Shown: positions 52,175 through 60,569, counted from the first letter of the stretch. The stretch: 64,000 nucleotides of DNA from DATEOR01 sp963841425 (GCA_963841425.1 CAWJCL010000002.1:434001-498000); one strand, 5' to 3'. Notes: generated from the sequence alone by a model not told the origin. Translations and numbers: made by a program.

Positions 52175-52882
52175 ATGCACACCATCGACCCGTTTCCGCA
52201 TCCAAGCAGGGGTCGAGCCAGCGAGAGCCTGTTGCAGGAGCCCACTGAGCTCGGGCACGACGTCGTCGTCGTCGGGGCCTCGGCGGGCGGCGTGGAGGCT
52301 CTCCTCGAACTCGTGAGCAACCTGCCGGCCGACCTGCCGGCCTCGGTTTTCGTCGTCCTCCACGTCGCTGCGACCGAGACAAGCCGTCTCCCGAGGATTC
52401 TTGCGCGCCGATCGGCGCTGCCCGTGAAGCACGCGGTGGACGGAGAGCCCATCGCTCTCGGCCAGATCTACGTCGCGCCGCCCGATCGGCATCTTCTCGT
52501 CGAAAGGGGGCACGTGCGCGTCGTGCGCGGGCCGCGGGAGCGAAACCACCGGCCGGCCGTCGATCCTCTCTTTCGCAGCGCGGCAGCCGCGTACGGGTCA
52601 CGCGTGGTCGGGGTCATCCTCTCCGGCGCGCTCGACGACGGCGCCGCCGGTCTGCAGGCGGTGATGCGCGCGGGTGGAGTCGGCATCGTCCAGGACCCCG
52701 AGGACGCGCTCTTCCGGGGCATGCCCGAGCGTGCGATCGCAGCCGACGAGCCCGACTACGTCGTCCCACTCGACGAGCTGCCCGACGTCCTCTGTCGGCT
52801 GTGTCGTGGGGAGACGAGAGCACCGACCTTGCGAAGAGTCACCGCCGAGCCGGCCGCGCGCGTCGAGGAAGTGCCGAGCTGA
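52175..52882 (+). CDS. CheB-type methylesterase domain protein (1)
   Basis: The 235-aa protein is one CheB catalytic domain without a receiver domain. It has the Ser motif VVVGASAGGVEALLELV, the His in VVLHVAAT, IYVAPPDRHLLVE, and the Asp region GVILSGALDDGAAGLQAV. It would remove methyl or amide groups from receptor glutamyl residues. There is no CheA, CheW or receptor in the window. ATG at 52175 follows AGGGAATA. The next CheB-like gene overlaps its end by 82 bases or by 4, depending on that start. Confidence 0.87.
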   Translation: MHTIDPFPHPSRGRASESLLQEPTELGHDVVVVGASAGGVEALLELVSNLPADLPASVFVVLHVAATETSRLPRILARRSALPVKHAVDGEPIALGQIYVAPPDRHLLVERGHVRVVRGPRERNHRPAVDPLFRSAAAAYGSRVVGVILSGALDDGAAGLQAVMRAGGVGIVQDPEDALFRGMPERAIAADEPDYVVPLDELPDVLCRLCRGETRAPTLRRVTAEPAARVEEVPS

Positions 52883-53484
52883 GCGGCGAGGCCGCAGCCG
52901 CCGAGGAACGGGCCGGGGCTATCGGCATCGCGGCCTCAGCCGGCGGGCTGGCGGCGCTGAGGGCTGTGTTGGGCCCCATTCCCCAGGACTTCCCGCTGCC
53001 GATTCTGGTCGTGGAGCATCAGCTGCCGGGCAGCAAGAGCCTGCTGCCCTCGATACTCGACCGTTCGACCGCGCTGACGGTGAAGCAGGCCGAGGACGGG
53101 GAGATCGCCCGACCGGGGACGGTCTACGTCGCTCCTACCGACACGCACCTGGTCATCGGCGCCGGCCGACGGCTCGAGCTCCTCGACTCGGCCCCGGTCC
53201 GTTTTCAGCGCCCGTCCGCAAACGTACTCTTCCAGTCGCTGGCTGATCACGTGGACGGTGCAGCGGTCGTGATCGTCCTGTCGGGCATGGGTCGCGACGG
53301 TGCGGACGGCGCGGTGGCGGTGAAAGGGGCAGGCGGACGAGTGATGGCTCAGGACGAGGCCTCAGCGGAGTATTTCGGGATGCCGGGAGCGGCCATCGCG
53401 ACGGGCGCGGTCGACCGCGTCCTCCCGGCTGCCGAGATCGGCCCTGCCCTGAGGGTCATGGTCGACTCGGGCGCTGCGGCATGA
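52801..53484 (+). CDS. CheB-type methylesterase domain protein (2)
   Basis: The 227-aa protein is a second stand-alone CheB domain: IGIAASAGGLAALRAVLG with Ser, VVEHQLPGSKSLLPSILDR with His, TVYVAPTDTHLVIG and VIVLSGMGRDGADGAVAV with Asp. It is only moderately like the first, so the pair is not a fresh duplication. GTG at 52801 gives the listed start, deep within the previous gene; a CTG at 52879 forming a CTGA overlap is another option. The ATGA at its end couples it to the CheR/PAS gene. Confidence 0.85.
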   Translation: MSWGDESTDLAKSHRRAGRARRGSAELSGEAAAAEERAGAIGIAASAGGLAALRAVLGPIPQDFPLPILVVEHQLPGSKSLLPSILDRSTALTVKQAEDGEIARPGTVYVAPTDTHLVIGAGRRLELLDSAPVRFQRPSANVLFQSLADHVDGAAVVIVLSGMGRDGADGAVAVKGAGGRVMAQDEASAEYFGMPGAAIATGAVDRVLPAAEIGPALRVMVDSGAAA

Positions 53485-55319
53485 GCACGGAGCTCGATCC
53501 CGAGTTCGAAGAGCTCCTCGACTTCGTCCACGAGGCAAGAGGGTTCGACTACTCGCAGTACAAGCGGCCGAGCCTCATGCGGCGCTTCGAGAAGCGCATG
53601 CAGACGGCGGGCGTGGAGACGTACGCGGACTACCGCAGCTATCTGGAAGCCGAGCCGCGGGAGTTCGCCGAGCTCCTCGACACGATTCTGATCAACGTGA
53701 CAGGCTTCTTCCGCGACCCCGCCGCCTGGGAGTACGTCGCCGAGGAGATCGTCCCGAAGATCCTCGAGCAGAAGGGCGAGGGCGAGAGGATCCGCGCCTG
53801 GTCGGCCGGCTGCGCGACGGGAGAAGAGGCGTACACGATGGCCATTCTCTTCGCCGAGGCGCTCGGCGCCGAGGCCTACGCGAAGCGCGTCAAGATCTAT
53901 GCGACCGACCTCGACGACGACGCGCTTGCCCGGGCCAGGCACGCGAGGTACGACGCCAAGGCGATCGACGCTGTCCCGGAGAGTTTCCGGGACACGTACT
54001 TCGAAGCCGGGAACGCCGGCTCGACGGTGCGCGGCGACATCCGCCGCAGCGTGGTCTTCGGCCGCAACGACCTCTTGAGCGACCCTCCGATCTCGAAGGT
54101 CGACCTGCTCGTCTCGCGCAACACGCTCATGTACTTCGGCGCGCAGGCGCAGCACACGGTGCTCTCGAATTTCTTCTTCGCGCTCGCGCCCGGCGGCTTC
54201 CTCTTCCTCGGCAAGGCCGAGGCGCTCCACAGCCGCACGAGCCTCTTTCTGCCCGTGGAGCTGAAGCACCGGGTGTTCAGGAGGAATCCCGGAATCGCGC
54301 CGGAGTACGGCTCGACCGACCTGCCGCCGCCGCTTGCACTCCCCGACGACAACCGCAGGCTGCGCGAGTCGAGCTTCGAAAGCGGGCCCGAGGCGCAGCT
54401 CGTGATCGACACGGAAGGGCGCCTCGCGCTTGCCAACACGCAGGCGCGAGCTCTCTTCAACCTCTCGCCGAAGGACGTCGGCCGCCCGCTGCAGGATCTC
54501 GAGCTCTCGTACCGGCCGCTCGACCTCCGGTCCCGGCTCGACCAGACGGTCAGCGAGCGCCGGCCGCTCTTCGAGCACGATGTCGAGCTCAAGATCGACG
54601 GGAAGGACCATCATCTCGACGTCCAGTTCACGCCCTTGCAGTCGACGGGGGGCGAGCTGGTCGGGGTGAGCATCGCGTTCGACGACGTCACGCGCGCCCA
54701 AGGGCTTCGCAGCGAGCTCGAGCTTGCGAAGCGGGAGCTCGACACTGCGTACGAAGAGCTGCAGTCGACGGTCGAGGAGCTCGAGACGACCAACGAGGAG
54801 CTCCAGTCCACAAACGAGGAGCTCGAGACGACCAACGAGGAGCTCCAGTCCACAAACGAGGAGCTCGAGACGATGAACGAGGAGCTCCAGTCCACGAACG
54901 AAGAGCTCCTGACGATGAACGACGAACTCCGCGACCGAACGGACGAGGCGGTCGGCGCGACCACCTTCCTCTCCTCCGTCCTCGCGAGCATCCCCGAGGC
55001 GGTGGTCGTCCTCGATCCGGATCTCGTCGTGATGGCCTGGAGCAGCGCAGCGGCCGAGCTCTGGGGCCTTCCCTCCCAGGACGCCGAGGGCCAGTTCTTC
55101 CTCAATCTCGACATCGGGCTGCCCGTCGGCGGACTGCGTGGACCGGCGCGAGCGGCACTCGCCGGGCGCGAGACCGACTCGCTCTCCGTCCCGGCGCACG
55201 ACCGCCGCGGAAAGCCCGTCCTCGCCTCGATCTCGTTCGCCCCGCTCCTCGGAGTCGGAGGCGAGCCGCGCGGGGCGATCCTGACGATGACGGTCGAGCC
55301 GCTGGAGGCGTCCGTCTGA
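53481..55319 (+). CDS. CheR methyltransferase with PAS domains and repeat coiled coil
   Basis: The 612-aa protein has a CheR N-terminal helical domain (YKRPSLMRRFEKRMQTAG), the SAM-binding core (NVTGFFRDPAAW, WSAGCATGEEAYTMAILF), then a PAS-like domain (about 310-410). A coiled coil follows, made of alternating EELQSTNEELET units (about 425-485). A second PAS domain ends the chain (about 497-605). Related proteins fuse CheB, CheR, PAS and a histidine kinase; here CheB is encoded by two upstream genes and no kinase follows. It may methylate a receptor elsewhere or serve as a sensor. Confidence 0.88.
   Translation: MSTELDPEFEELLDFVHEARGFDYSQYKRPSLMRRFEKRMQTAGVETYADYRSYLEAEPREFAELLDTILINVTGFFRDPAAWEYVAEEIVPKILEQKGEGERIRAWSAGCATGEEAYTMAILFAEALGAEAYAKRVKIYATDLDDDALARARHARYDAKAIDAVPESFRDTYFEAGNAGSTVRGDIRRSVVFGRNDLLSDPPISKVDLLVSRNTLMYFGAQAQHTVLSNFFFALAPGGFLFLGKAEALHSRTSLFLPVELKHRVFRRNPGIAPEYGSTDLPPPLALPDDNRRLRESSFESGPEAQLVIDTEGRLALANTQARALFNLSPKDVGRPLQDLELSYRPLDLRSRLDQTVSERRPLFEHDVELKIDGKDHHLDVQFTPLQSTGGELVGVSIAFDDVTRAQGLRSELELAKRELDTAYEELQSTVEELETTNEELQSTNEELETTNEELQSTNEELETMNEELQSTNEELLTMNDELRDRTDEAVGATTFLSSVLASIPEAVVVLDPDLVVMAWSSAAAELWGLPSQDAEGQFFLNLDIGLPVGGLRGPARAALAGRETDSLSVPAHDRRGKPVLASISFAPLLGVGGEPRGAILTMTVEPLEASV
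54774..54899 (+). repeat. Tandem 42-bp coding repeats (three units)
   Basis: Units at 54774, 54816 and 54858 each encode EELETTNEELQSTN (MN replaces TN once). The first two are identical in DNA. They build the coiled coil of the CheR/PAS protein and could vary in number between strains. Confidence 0.8.
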
Positions 55320-55339
55320 GCGCTCACCGTCGCCTCCGG

Positions 55340-56410
55340 GTGCGGGAGCTCGGCATCGTCATCGGCACTTTGCCGACCGGTGAACGGAACGCAATCACCG
55401 ACGTTCCCGGAGTCCGGGTCGGGCACACGACGCTGATCGAGGGCGACGGCGTCCGCACGGGTGTGACGGTGCTCCAGCCCCACGAGGCGAGCCCCTGGTA
55501 CGAGCCCGTCTTCGCCGGCGCGCACCGCCTGAACGGAAACGGCGAGCTGACCGGGCTCGAGTGGATCCGGGAGTCCGGGATGCTCTGCTCGCCGATCGGG
55601 CTCACGAACACCCACTCGGTCGGCGTGGTCCGCGACGCGCTCATCTCCGCTGAGATCTCTTCGCGGTCGGATGAGCGTGAGTTCTGGAGCCTCCCGGTGG
55701 TCGGCGAGACCTGGGACGGCCTCCTGAACGACATCAACGGGATGCACGTGCGCCCCGAGCACGTCGAGGCCGCGCTCGCGTCCGCCTCCGACGGCCCGGT
55801 CGCGGAGGGGAACGTCGGTGGGGGCACGGGGATGATCTGCCACGGCTTCAAGGGCGGGATCGGGACGTCGTCACGCGTCGTCGGGGGCGCGGGCGGCGCA
55901 GTCGTCGGCGTCCTCGTCCAGGCGAACCACGGACGGCGAGAGCGCCTGCGGGTGAACGGCATCCCGGTGGGCGAAGGGATCGCCGTGACGGAGGTTCCCG
56001 ACCCCTACGGCCGTGTGCCGCCTGGAGCCGGATCCATCATCGCGGTCGTGGCGACCGACGCCGCCCTCCTCCCCGTTCAGTGCGAGCGCCTCGCCCAGCG
56101 CGCGGGGCTCGGGGTCGCGCGGGTGGGCGGAGTCGGCGAGCACTCGAGCGGCGACCTCTTTCTCGCCTTCGCCTCCGGCAACCGGGGCCTCCCGTCGGCC
56201 GACGTCGACGCCGAAGCGCCGCTGACGATCCCCGTTCAGATGCTGGCGAACAACTACATCACCGCGCTCTTCGACGCCGTCGTCGAGGCCACTGAGGAGG
56301 CGATCGTGAACGCGCTCTGCGCCGCGGAGACCCTCAGGGGCCGGGAGGGCGCGACGGCCTACGAGCTTCCCCTCGACCGGCTGCAGGAGCTCGTCTCGTC
56401 CTCCTCCTGA
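55340..56410 (+). CDS. P1-family aminopeptidase (DmpA-like, S58)
   Basis: The 356-aa Ntn-hydrolase-like protein starts RELGIVIGTLPTGERNAITD and PGVRVGHTTL, has VGGGTGMICHGFKGGIG and the autocleavage/nucleophile site GGIGTSSRVV, and the late AVVATDAALLPVQCERLAQR. DmpA-type enzymes cleave N-terminal L- or D-amino acids from short peptides or amides after self-processing at the Ser. GTG start at 55340, 20 bases after the CheR/PAS stop. A hairpin follows the gene. Confidence 0.92.
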   Translation: MRELGIVIGTLPTGERNAITDVPGVRVGHTTLIEGDGVRTGVTVLQPHEASPWYEPVFAGAHRLNGNGELTGLEWIRESGMLCSPIGLTNTHSVGVVRDALISAEISSRSDEREFWSLPVVGETWDGLLNDINGMHVRPEHVEAALASASDGPVAEGNVGGGTGMICHGFKGGIGTSSRVVGGAGGAVVGVLVQANHGRRERLRVNGIPVGEGIAVTEVPDPYGRVPPGAGSIIAVVATDAALLPVQCERLAQRAGLGVARVGGVGEHSSGDLFLAFASGNRGLPSADVDAEAPLTIPVQMLANNYITALFDAVVEATEEAIVNALCAAETLRGREGATAYELPLDRLQELVSSSS

Positions 56411-56418
56411 CGCGGCGA

Positions 56419-56438
56419 AGCCCGCCGAGGCGCGGGCT
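56419..56438 (+). terminator. Hairpin after the P1 peptidase gene
   Basis: AGCCCGC pairs with GCGGGCT around a 6-base loop, 8 bases after the stop, followed by CCGCTTTCCTG. A modest intrinsic terminator. Confidence 0.55.
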
Positions 56439-56562
56439 CCGCTTTCCTGAGCAGTCGGGCGACGTTCGGCCCAGGAGGGGCGATGTGACGGGCAGCAAAC
56501 ACCGCCGCGGTGAGCCGCATGTGGGGAATCCGTAAAAGGTCTCGTTAATCCGCGAGCGGCCG

Positions 56563-56568
56563 TAGGCT
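56563..56568 (+). promoter_or_regulatory. Candidate -10 box for leaderless mRNA of the carboxylase operon
   Basis: TAGGCT lies 6 bases before the ATG at 56575; no Shine-Dalgarno is present. Confidence 0.5.
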
Positions 56569-56574
56569 AGGCGC

Positions 56575-56721
56575 ATGCACACCATCGAGCTGACCGAAGA
56601 GGAGCTGACCGTGGTCCGCAGCGCACTGCACTCCTACCTCGACGACTTCGGGCACGAGGAGGCCGACGTGCTGCGCAGGGTCAAGCAGCTCCTCGCCAAG
56701 CTGCCGTCCACCGACACTTAG
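56575..56721 (+). CDS. 48-aa conserved-looking small protein ahead of the carboxyltransferase
   Basis: The frame encodes MHTIELTEEELTVVRSALHS, a YLDDFGHEEADVL segment and RRVKQLLAKLPSTDT, two likely helices with an acidic start. It is too short for common ORF cut-offs. Its TAG shares a base with the GTG of the carboxyltransferase gene (56721), so translation is coupled. It could be a small accessory or epsilon-like subunit, or a regulator, but neither is shown. The absence of stray stops, tidy amphipathic pattern and coupling argue that it is real. Confidence 0.75.
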   Translation: MHTIELTEEELTVVRSALHSYLDDFGHEEADVLRRVKQLLAKLPSTDT

Positions 56722-58283
56722 TGGCGATTCTCGAGACCAGAGCCGACTCGGCCGGCGCCGAGTTCGGCGCCAACCGTGAGCGCATGGCGGCGCTCGTCTC
56801 GGAGCTTCGCGAGCGCACGGCCGAGGCGGCGCGCAGCCGAGGCGACGAGGCGGTCGAGAAGCACCGTTCCCGCGGGAAGCTCCTCGCCCGCGAACGGGTC
56901 GACCGGCTCCTCGACCCCGAGTCGGCGTTCCTCGAACTGAACGCGCTGGCGGCGAACGGCCTCTACGACGACGACGCGCCCGCGGCCGGGCTGGTCACCG
57001 GGATCGGGGTCGTCGAGGGGCGGCAGTGCGTGATCGTCGCGAACGACGCGACGGTGAAGGGCGGCACGTACTACCCGCTCACCGTGAAGAAGCACCTGCG
57101 CGCGCAGGAGGTCGCCCGGCAGAACGGGCTCCCGTGCATCTACCTGGTGGATTCCGGCGGCGCCTTCTTGCCGCTGCAGGACGAGGTCTTCCCTGACCGC
57201 GAGCATTTCGGGCGCATCTTCTTCAACCAGGCGACGATGTCCGCTGCAGGGATTCCGCAGATCGCAGCGGTCATGGGCTCCTGCACGGCCGGAGGCGCCT
57301 ACGTCCCGGCCATGAGCGACGAGACGGTGATCGTCAAGGGCACGGGCACGATCTTCCTCGGCGGCCCGCCGCTCGTGAAGGCGGCCACCGGCGAGGAGGT
57401 GACCGCCGAGGAACTTGGAGGCGCCGACGTCCATGCGCGCACCTCCGGCGTGGCCGACCACTACGCCGTCTCGGACGAGCATGCGCTCGCCCTCGTCCGC
57501 GAGATCGTCGCGCACCTGAGCCTGCGCCCGCCCGAGCCTCCGTGGGAGCGCGCGTCGCCGGCGGAGCCGCTCCACGACCCGGCCGACCTCTACGGGATCG
57601 TCCCCGCCGACTACTCGAAGGGCTACGACGTCCGCGAGGTCATCGCCCGCATCGTCGACGGCAGCGACTTCCACGAGTTCAAGGCGCTCTACGGCGAGAC
57701 CCTGGTCTGCGGGTTCGGCCACATCGAAGGCTTCCCGGTCGGGATCCTCGCCTCGAACGGCGTCCTCTTCTCCGAGAGCGCGCTGAAGGGGGCGCACTTC
57801 GTCGAGCTCGCCTGCAAGCGGCGCGTCCCCCTCGTCTTCCTCCAGAACATCACCGGCTTCATGGTTGGCAAGGAGTACGAAGCCGGCGGCATCGCCAAGG
57901 ACGGCGCCAAGCTCGTCACCGCCGTCGCCTGCGCGCAGGTGCCGAAGTTCACGGTCCTGATCGGCGGCTCCTTCGGGGCAGGCAATTACGGGATGTGCGG
58001 CCGGGCCTACGAGCCGCGGCAGCTCTGGATGTGGCCGAACGCCCGCATCAGCGTGATGGGCGGGGAGCAGGCGGCATCGGTTCTCTCCGCGGTCGGTCGC
58101 GCCGATCCGGACGAGATCCGCGCGAAGTACGAGGCCGAGGGCAATCCGTACTACTCGACGGCACGGCTCTGGGACGACGGCATCATCGACCCGGTGGACA
58201 CCCGGCGAGTGCTCGCGCTCGGTATCGCCGCGAGCCTGAACGCTCCGATTCCGGCGACGACGTTCGGCGTCTTCAGGATGTAA
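56721..58283 (+). CDS. Acyl-CoA carboxylase carboxyltransferase (methylcrotonoyl-CoA carboxylase beta-like)
   Basis: The 520-aa protein has both crotonase-like halves of the carboxyltransferase: GKLLARERVDRLLDPESAFL, YLVDSGGAFLPLQDEVFPD, MGSCTAGGAYVPAMSDETVI, GFMVGKEYEAGGIAKDGAKL and GAGNYGMCGRAYEPRQLWMW with PNARISVMGGEQAA. The last block is typical of the methylcrotonoyl- and geranoyl-CoA type. With the biotin carboxylase at 61315 and the hydratase at 60584 it suggests leucine breakdown. GTG start. Its end overlaps the convergent sigma-factor gene by 11 bases. Confidence 0.92.
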   Translation: MAILETRADSAGAEFGANRERMAALVSELRERTAEAARSRGDEAVEKHRSRGKLLARERVDRLLDPESAFLELNALAANGLYDDDAPAAGLVTGIGVVEGRQCVIVANDATVKGGTYYPLTVKKHLRAQEVARQNGLPCIYLVDSGGAFLPLQDEVFPDREHFGRIFFNQATMSAAGIPQIAAVMGSCTAGGAYVPAMSDETVIVKGTGTIFLGGPPLVKAATGEEVTAEELGGADVHARTSGVADHYAVSDEHALALVREIVAHLSLRPPEPPWERASPAEPLHDPADLYGIVPADYSKGYDVREVIARIVDGSDFHEFKALYGETLVCGFGHIEGFPVGILASNGVLFSESALKGAHFVELACKRRVPLVFLQNITGFMVGKEYEAGGIAKDGAKLVTAVACAQVPKFTVLIGGSFGAGNYGMCGRAYEPRQLWMWPNARISVMGGEQAASVLSAVGRADPDEIRAKYEAEGNPYYSTARLWDDGIIDPVDTRRVLALGIAASLNAPIPATTFGVFRM

Positions 58284-59262
58284 GCGGCGGCAGCGGCGGC
58301 AGGTCCTCCACCTGGGGCAGCGGAGGCGGCGGAGGAACTTCGAGGGACGGGAGCGGCGCCGGCAGCTCCACAGGCGGAACCTCGACCGGCGGAAGCTCCA
58401 CGGGCGGAAGCTCCACTGGCAGGAGCGAGCCGTCGTTCGACGGCTCGGAGCTCTCCTCGGAGGCAGGCGGAGCACGGTGATGCGCCGGCTTGTCGCTCCC
58501 CGACGAGCCCTTGCGCTTCGTCTCCTTCATCCCGGCGGGGTGAGCCCGTTCTCCGGAGGGAAGCCCGTGTGAGACGACGGAATGCGGCGTGCGCGCTTTA
58601 GCCGCGCCGGGCTCGTCCGATGCGGAGCCATGCCCGACGGGCCCAGTCCCGAGCACCGCGCAGCCGACGAGGCAGGCGAACCCGACCCGGCCGAGAGAGA
58701 AGCCGAGCGACGAGGCCTTCGCCAGAGCCGGAAACCCGAGGAGGCCCTGGCGCCGGCGTGGGCGGACGACAGGGACGCGATCGACGAGCTCGAGCTCCTC
58801 GGCGAGCGCGTGGCGGGCACGGAAGATCAGCGCCTCGACGGCCGCGAGTGACAGCCCGAGCTCCAACGCGATCTCGGCGTAGGAACGCCCCTGGATCTCG
58901 CGGAGGAGAATCGCCTCCCGCTGCGCGTCAGTGAGGCACAGGAGAGCCGCGTGGATGTCCGCCGACGCCGAGCCCTCGTCCTCGTCCAGGGTCAGCAGGA
59001 GCTCGGAGTCGAGCTCGACCTCCTGCGGCCGCTCGGCACGAAGCCGGGCGCGGCGGCGGACGACGTTGCGGGCAATGGTGAGGAGCCACGCGCGCGGCTT
59101 CTCCGGCTCGTCGCCGCGGCGCATGGCCCGAAAGGCGTTCAGGAACGCGGCCTGCGTGACGTCCTCGGCCTCGTCCGGATCGCGCACGTCGCGCAGCACC
59201 GACCCGTACACCGCGCGCCGGTGCCGACGGTAGATCCGCTCGAAGGAGCGATCCGCGTCCAC
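58273..59262 (-). CDS. ECF RNA polymerase sigma factor with membrane segment and proline-rich tail
   Basis: Residues 1-75 form the sigma-2 region (FERIYRRHRRAVYGSVLRDV, EDVTQAAFLNAFRAM, RAWLLTIARNVVRRRARLRA). About 105-160 is sigma-4 (LTDAQREAILLREIQGRSYA, EIALELGLSLAAVEALIFRA). After that comes a hydrophobic segment (SLGFSLGRVGFACLVGCAVL, about 185-204), a charged region, and repeated VELPPVE units with a poly-Pro end to residue 329. GTG at 59262 was chosen: GGAGG is 12 bases upstream and the domain begins there. The membrane segment suggests that part of the protein is outside the cytoplasm. Confidence 0.85.
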   Translation of the reverse strand: MDADRSFERIYRRHRRAVYGSVLRDVRDPDEAEDVTQAAFLNAFRAMRRGDEPEKPRAWLLTIARNVVRRRARLRAERPQEVELDSELLLTLDEDEGSASADIHAALLCLTDAQREAILLREIQGRSYAEIALELGLSLAAVEALIFRARHALAEELELVDRVPVVRPRRRQGLLGFPALAKASSLGFSLGRVGFACLVGCAVLGTGPVGHGSASDEPGAAKARTPHSVVSHGLPSGERAHPAGMKETKRKGSSGSDKPAHHRAPPASEESSEPSNDGSLLPVELPPVELPPVEVPPVELPAPLPSLEVPPPPPLPQVEDLPPLPPLTS

Positions 59263-59329
59263 GAGTGCGTTATGCCTCCAAAGGATGCTTCTCAAGCGTG
59301 TTAGCCTGAGTTTCTTCACCCTCTGGCTC

Positions 59330-59656
59330 ATGACGACACGCGCAGAACGACAAGGCCGAAACGAATCGCTCTTCCGCGAGGTCAACGAGCGGATCGCAGA
59401 GCTCAACCAGACCTTCCAGGTCGAGGGCCGCTCCGAGTTCCTGTGCGAGTGCGGCCGTGAGGAGTGCAAGGAGCCGGTCTCGATCTCGATCCACGACTAC
59501 GAGGCGGTACGGCGGGCGCCGACCCGGTTCTTCGTCCTTCCCGGACACGAGGACACGACGGTCGAGAGCGTCGTCGAGCGGAGCGAGCGCTACGTCGTCG
59601 TCGAGAAGCTCGGCGAGGCCGCCGAAGAGGCCGACGACCTGGACCCCCGGGGCTAG
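59330..59656 (+). CDS. CECG-motif small protein, unknown function (paralogue 2)
   Basis: The 108-aa protein has NESLFREVNERIAELNQTF, FLCECGREEC (three Cys), HDYEAVRRAPTRFFVLPGHE and RYVVVEKLGEAAEEAD. It is clearly related to the protein at 51160-51534. The ATG at 59330 gives an N-terminus that matches that paralogue; an upstream ATG at 59285 would add 15 hydrophobic residues and is less likely. It is divergent from the sigma-factor gene by 67 bases. Its TAG overlaps the convergent DapA-like stop (CTAG). Confidence 0.8.
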   Translation: MTTRAERQGRNESLFREVNERIAELNQTFQVEGRSEFLCECGREECKEPVSISIHDYEAVRRAPTRFFVLPGHEDTTVESVVERSERYVVVEKLGEAAEEADDLDPRG

Positions 59657-60510
59657 GCGGTCAGCTCTTCGAGGCGCGCTTCGAGAGCCGCGCGCTCGGA
59701 GGTATCGAGGGGGAGGAGCGGCGAGCGCACATCGCCCGTGACGGGCACACCGCGCCACGCCAGCGCCGCCTTCACCGCCGCGTTGAACTGGAATCGCTGC
59801 AGGGCATCGCGGAGCGCCGCGACGACGTCGACGGCGCCGTCCGCCCCGGGGTCGCGGTTGAGGCGGGCGACATGCTCCGGGAACGCCGCAGCGAGCCCCG
59901 AGACGGTTCCCGCAGCGCCTTCGGCCAGGCCGCGCGGGAGCAGCGGCTCCGACCCGATGAAGACGTCGAGCCCTTCGAGCAGGTAGGGCTGCACGCGCTC
60001 GAAAGGCGTGTCGGAGACCTTCAGGCCGGCGAGGTTCGGGGCGGCTTCGCGCAGCCGCTCGATCACCGGGTGCGGGATGGCGTAGCCGCTCCTCGCCTCG
60101 AACTCGTAGAGGAAGAAGGGCACCGGCGCGCAGGCCTCGGCCGCGGCGCGGAAGTGCTCGAACAGCGACTCCTCCGAGAGCGGGAAGTAGGGCGGCGGGA
60201 TGACCGCCACCGCCGAGGCCCCGGCCGCGGCAGCGTGCTCGGCGAGCTCGACCGTCTCCGCGGTCGTCTGGGCGCCGCAGTGAACGGCGACCTCGAGCCG
60301 CCCGCGACAGGCCCCCAGGTAGAGCTCGGCGGCCCGGCGCCGCTCGTCCGCGGTGAGGAGGATCCCCTCCCCCGTCGTGCCGAGCGCGAGGATCCCGTCG
60401 AGCCCCCCCGAGGCGAGGAAGTCGGTGACGGGCCCGAACGCGTCCTCGTCCAGGCGCGTGCCGCCGTCGCGAAGAGGCGTCACCGCCGCGGCCAGGGCAC
60501 CGTGGATCAC
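59653..60510 (-). CDS. DapA-family (dihydrodipicolinate synthase/N-acetylneuraminate lyase) aldolase
   Basis: The 285-aa TIM barrel has GILALGTTGEGILLTADERR, the Tyr of FFLYEFEARSGYAI and the Schiff-base Lys in LAGLKVSD. The active-site loop after Tyr differs from true DapA (usually YNVPGRT), so a role in lysine synthesis is doubtful; sugar-acid or hydroxyproline aldolases share this family. GTG start 6 bases after a TAAGGT box. Not in an obvious operon. Confidence 0.87.
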   Translation of the reverse strand: MIHGALAAAVTPLRDGGTRLDEDAFGPVTDFLASGGLDGILALGTTGEGILLTADERRRAAELYLGACRGRLEVAVHCGAQTTAETVELAEHAAAAGASAVAVIPPPYFPLSEESLFEHFRAAAEACAPVPFFLYEFEARSGYAIPHPVIERLREAAPNLAGLKVSDTPFERVQPYLLEGLDVFIGSEPLLPRGLAEGAAGTVSGLAAAFPEHVARLNRDPGADGAVDVVAALRDALQRFQFNAAVKAALAWRGVPVTGDVRSPLLPLDTSERAALEARLEELTA

Positions 60511-60516
60511 ACACCA

Positions 60517-60522
60517 ACCTTA
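60517..60522 (-). promoter_or_regulatory. Candidate -10 box for leaderless aldolase mRNA
   Basis: Minus-strand TAAGGT, 6 bases before the GTG at 60510. Confidence 0.4.
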
Positions 60523-60569
60523 GAGGCCGAAAACGAGTGAGCGCCTGAGCCCGCTCCGCTACGACCTCT

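Noticed and set aside
59285..59329. Upstream ATG for the second CECG protein
   Set aside because: It adds hydrophobic residues not matched in the paralogue; ATG 59330 gives the equivalent N-terminus.
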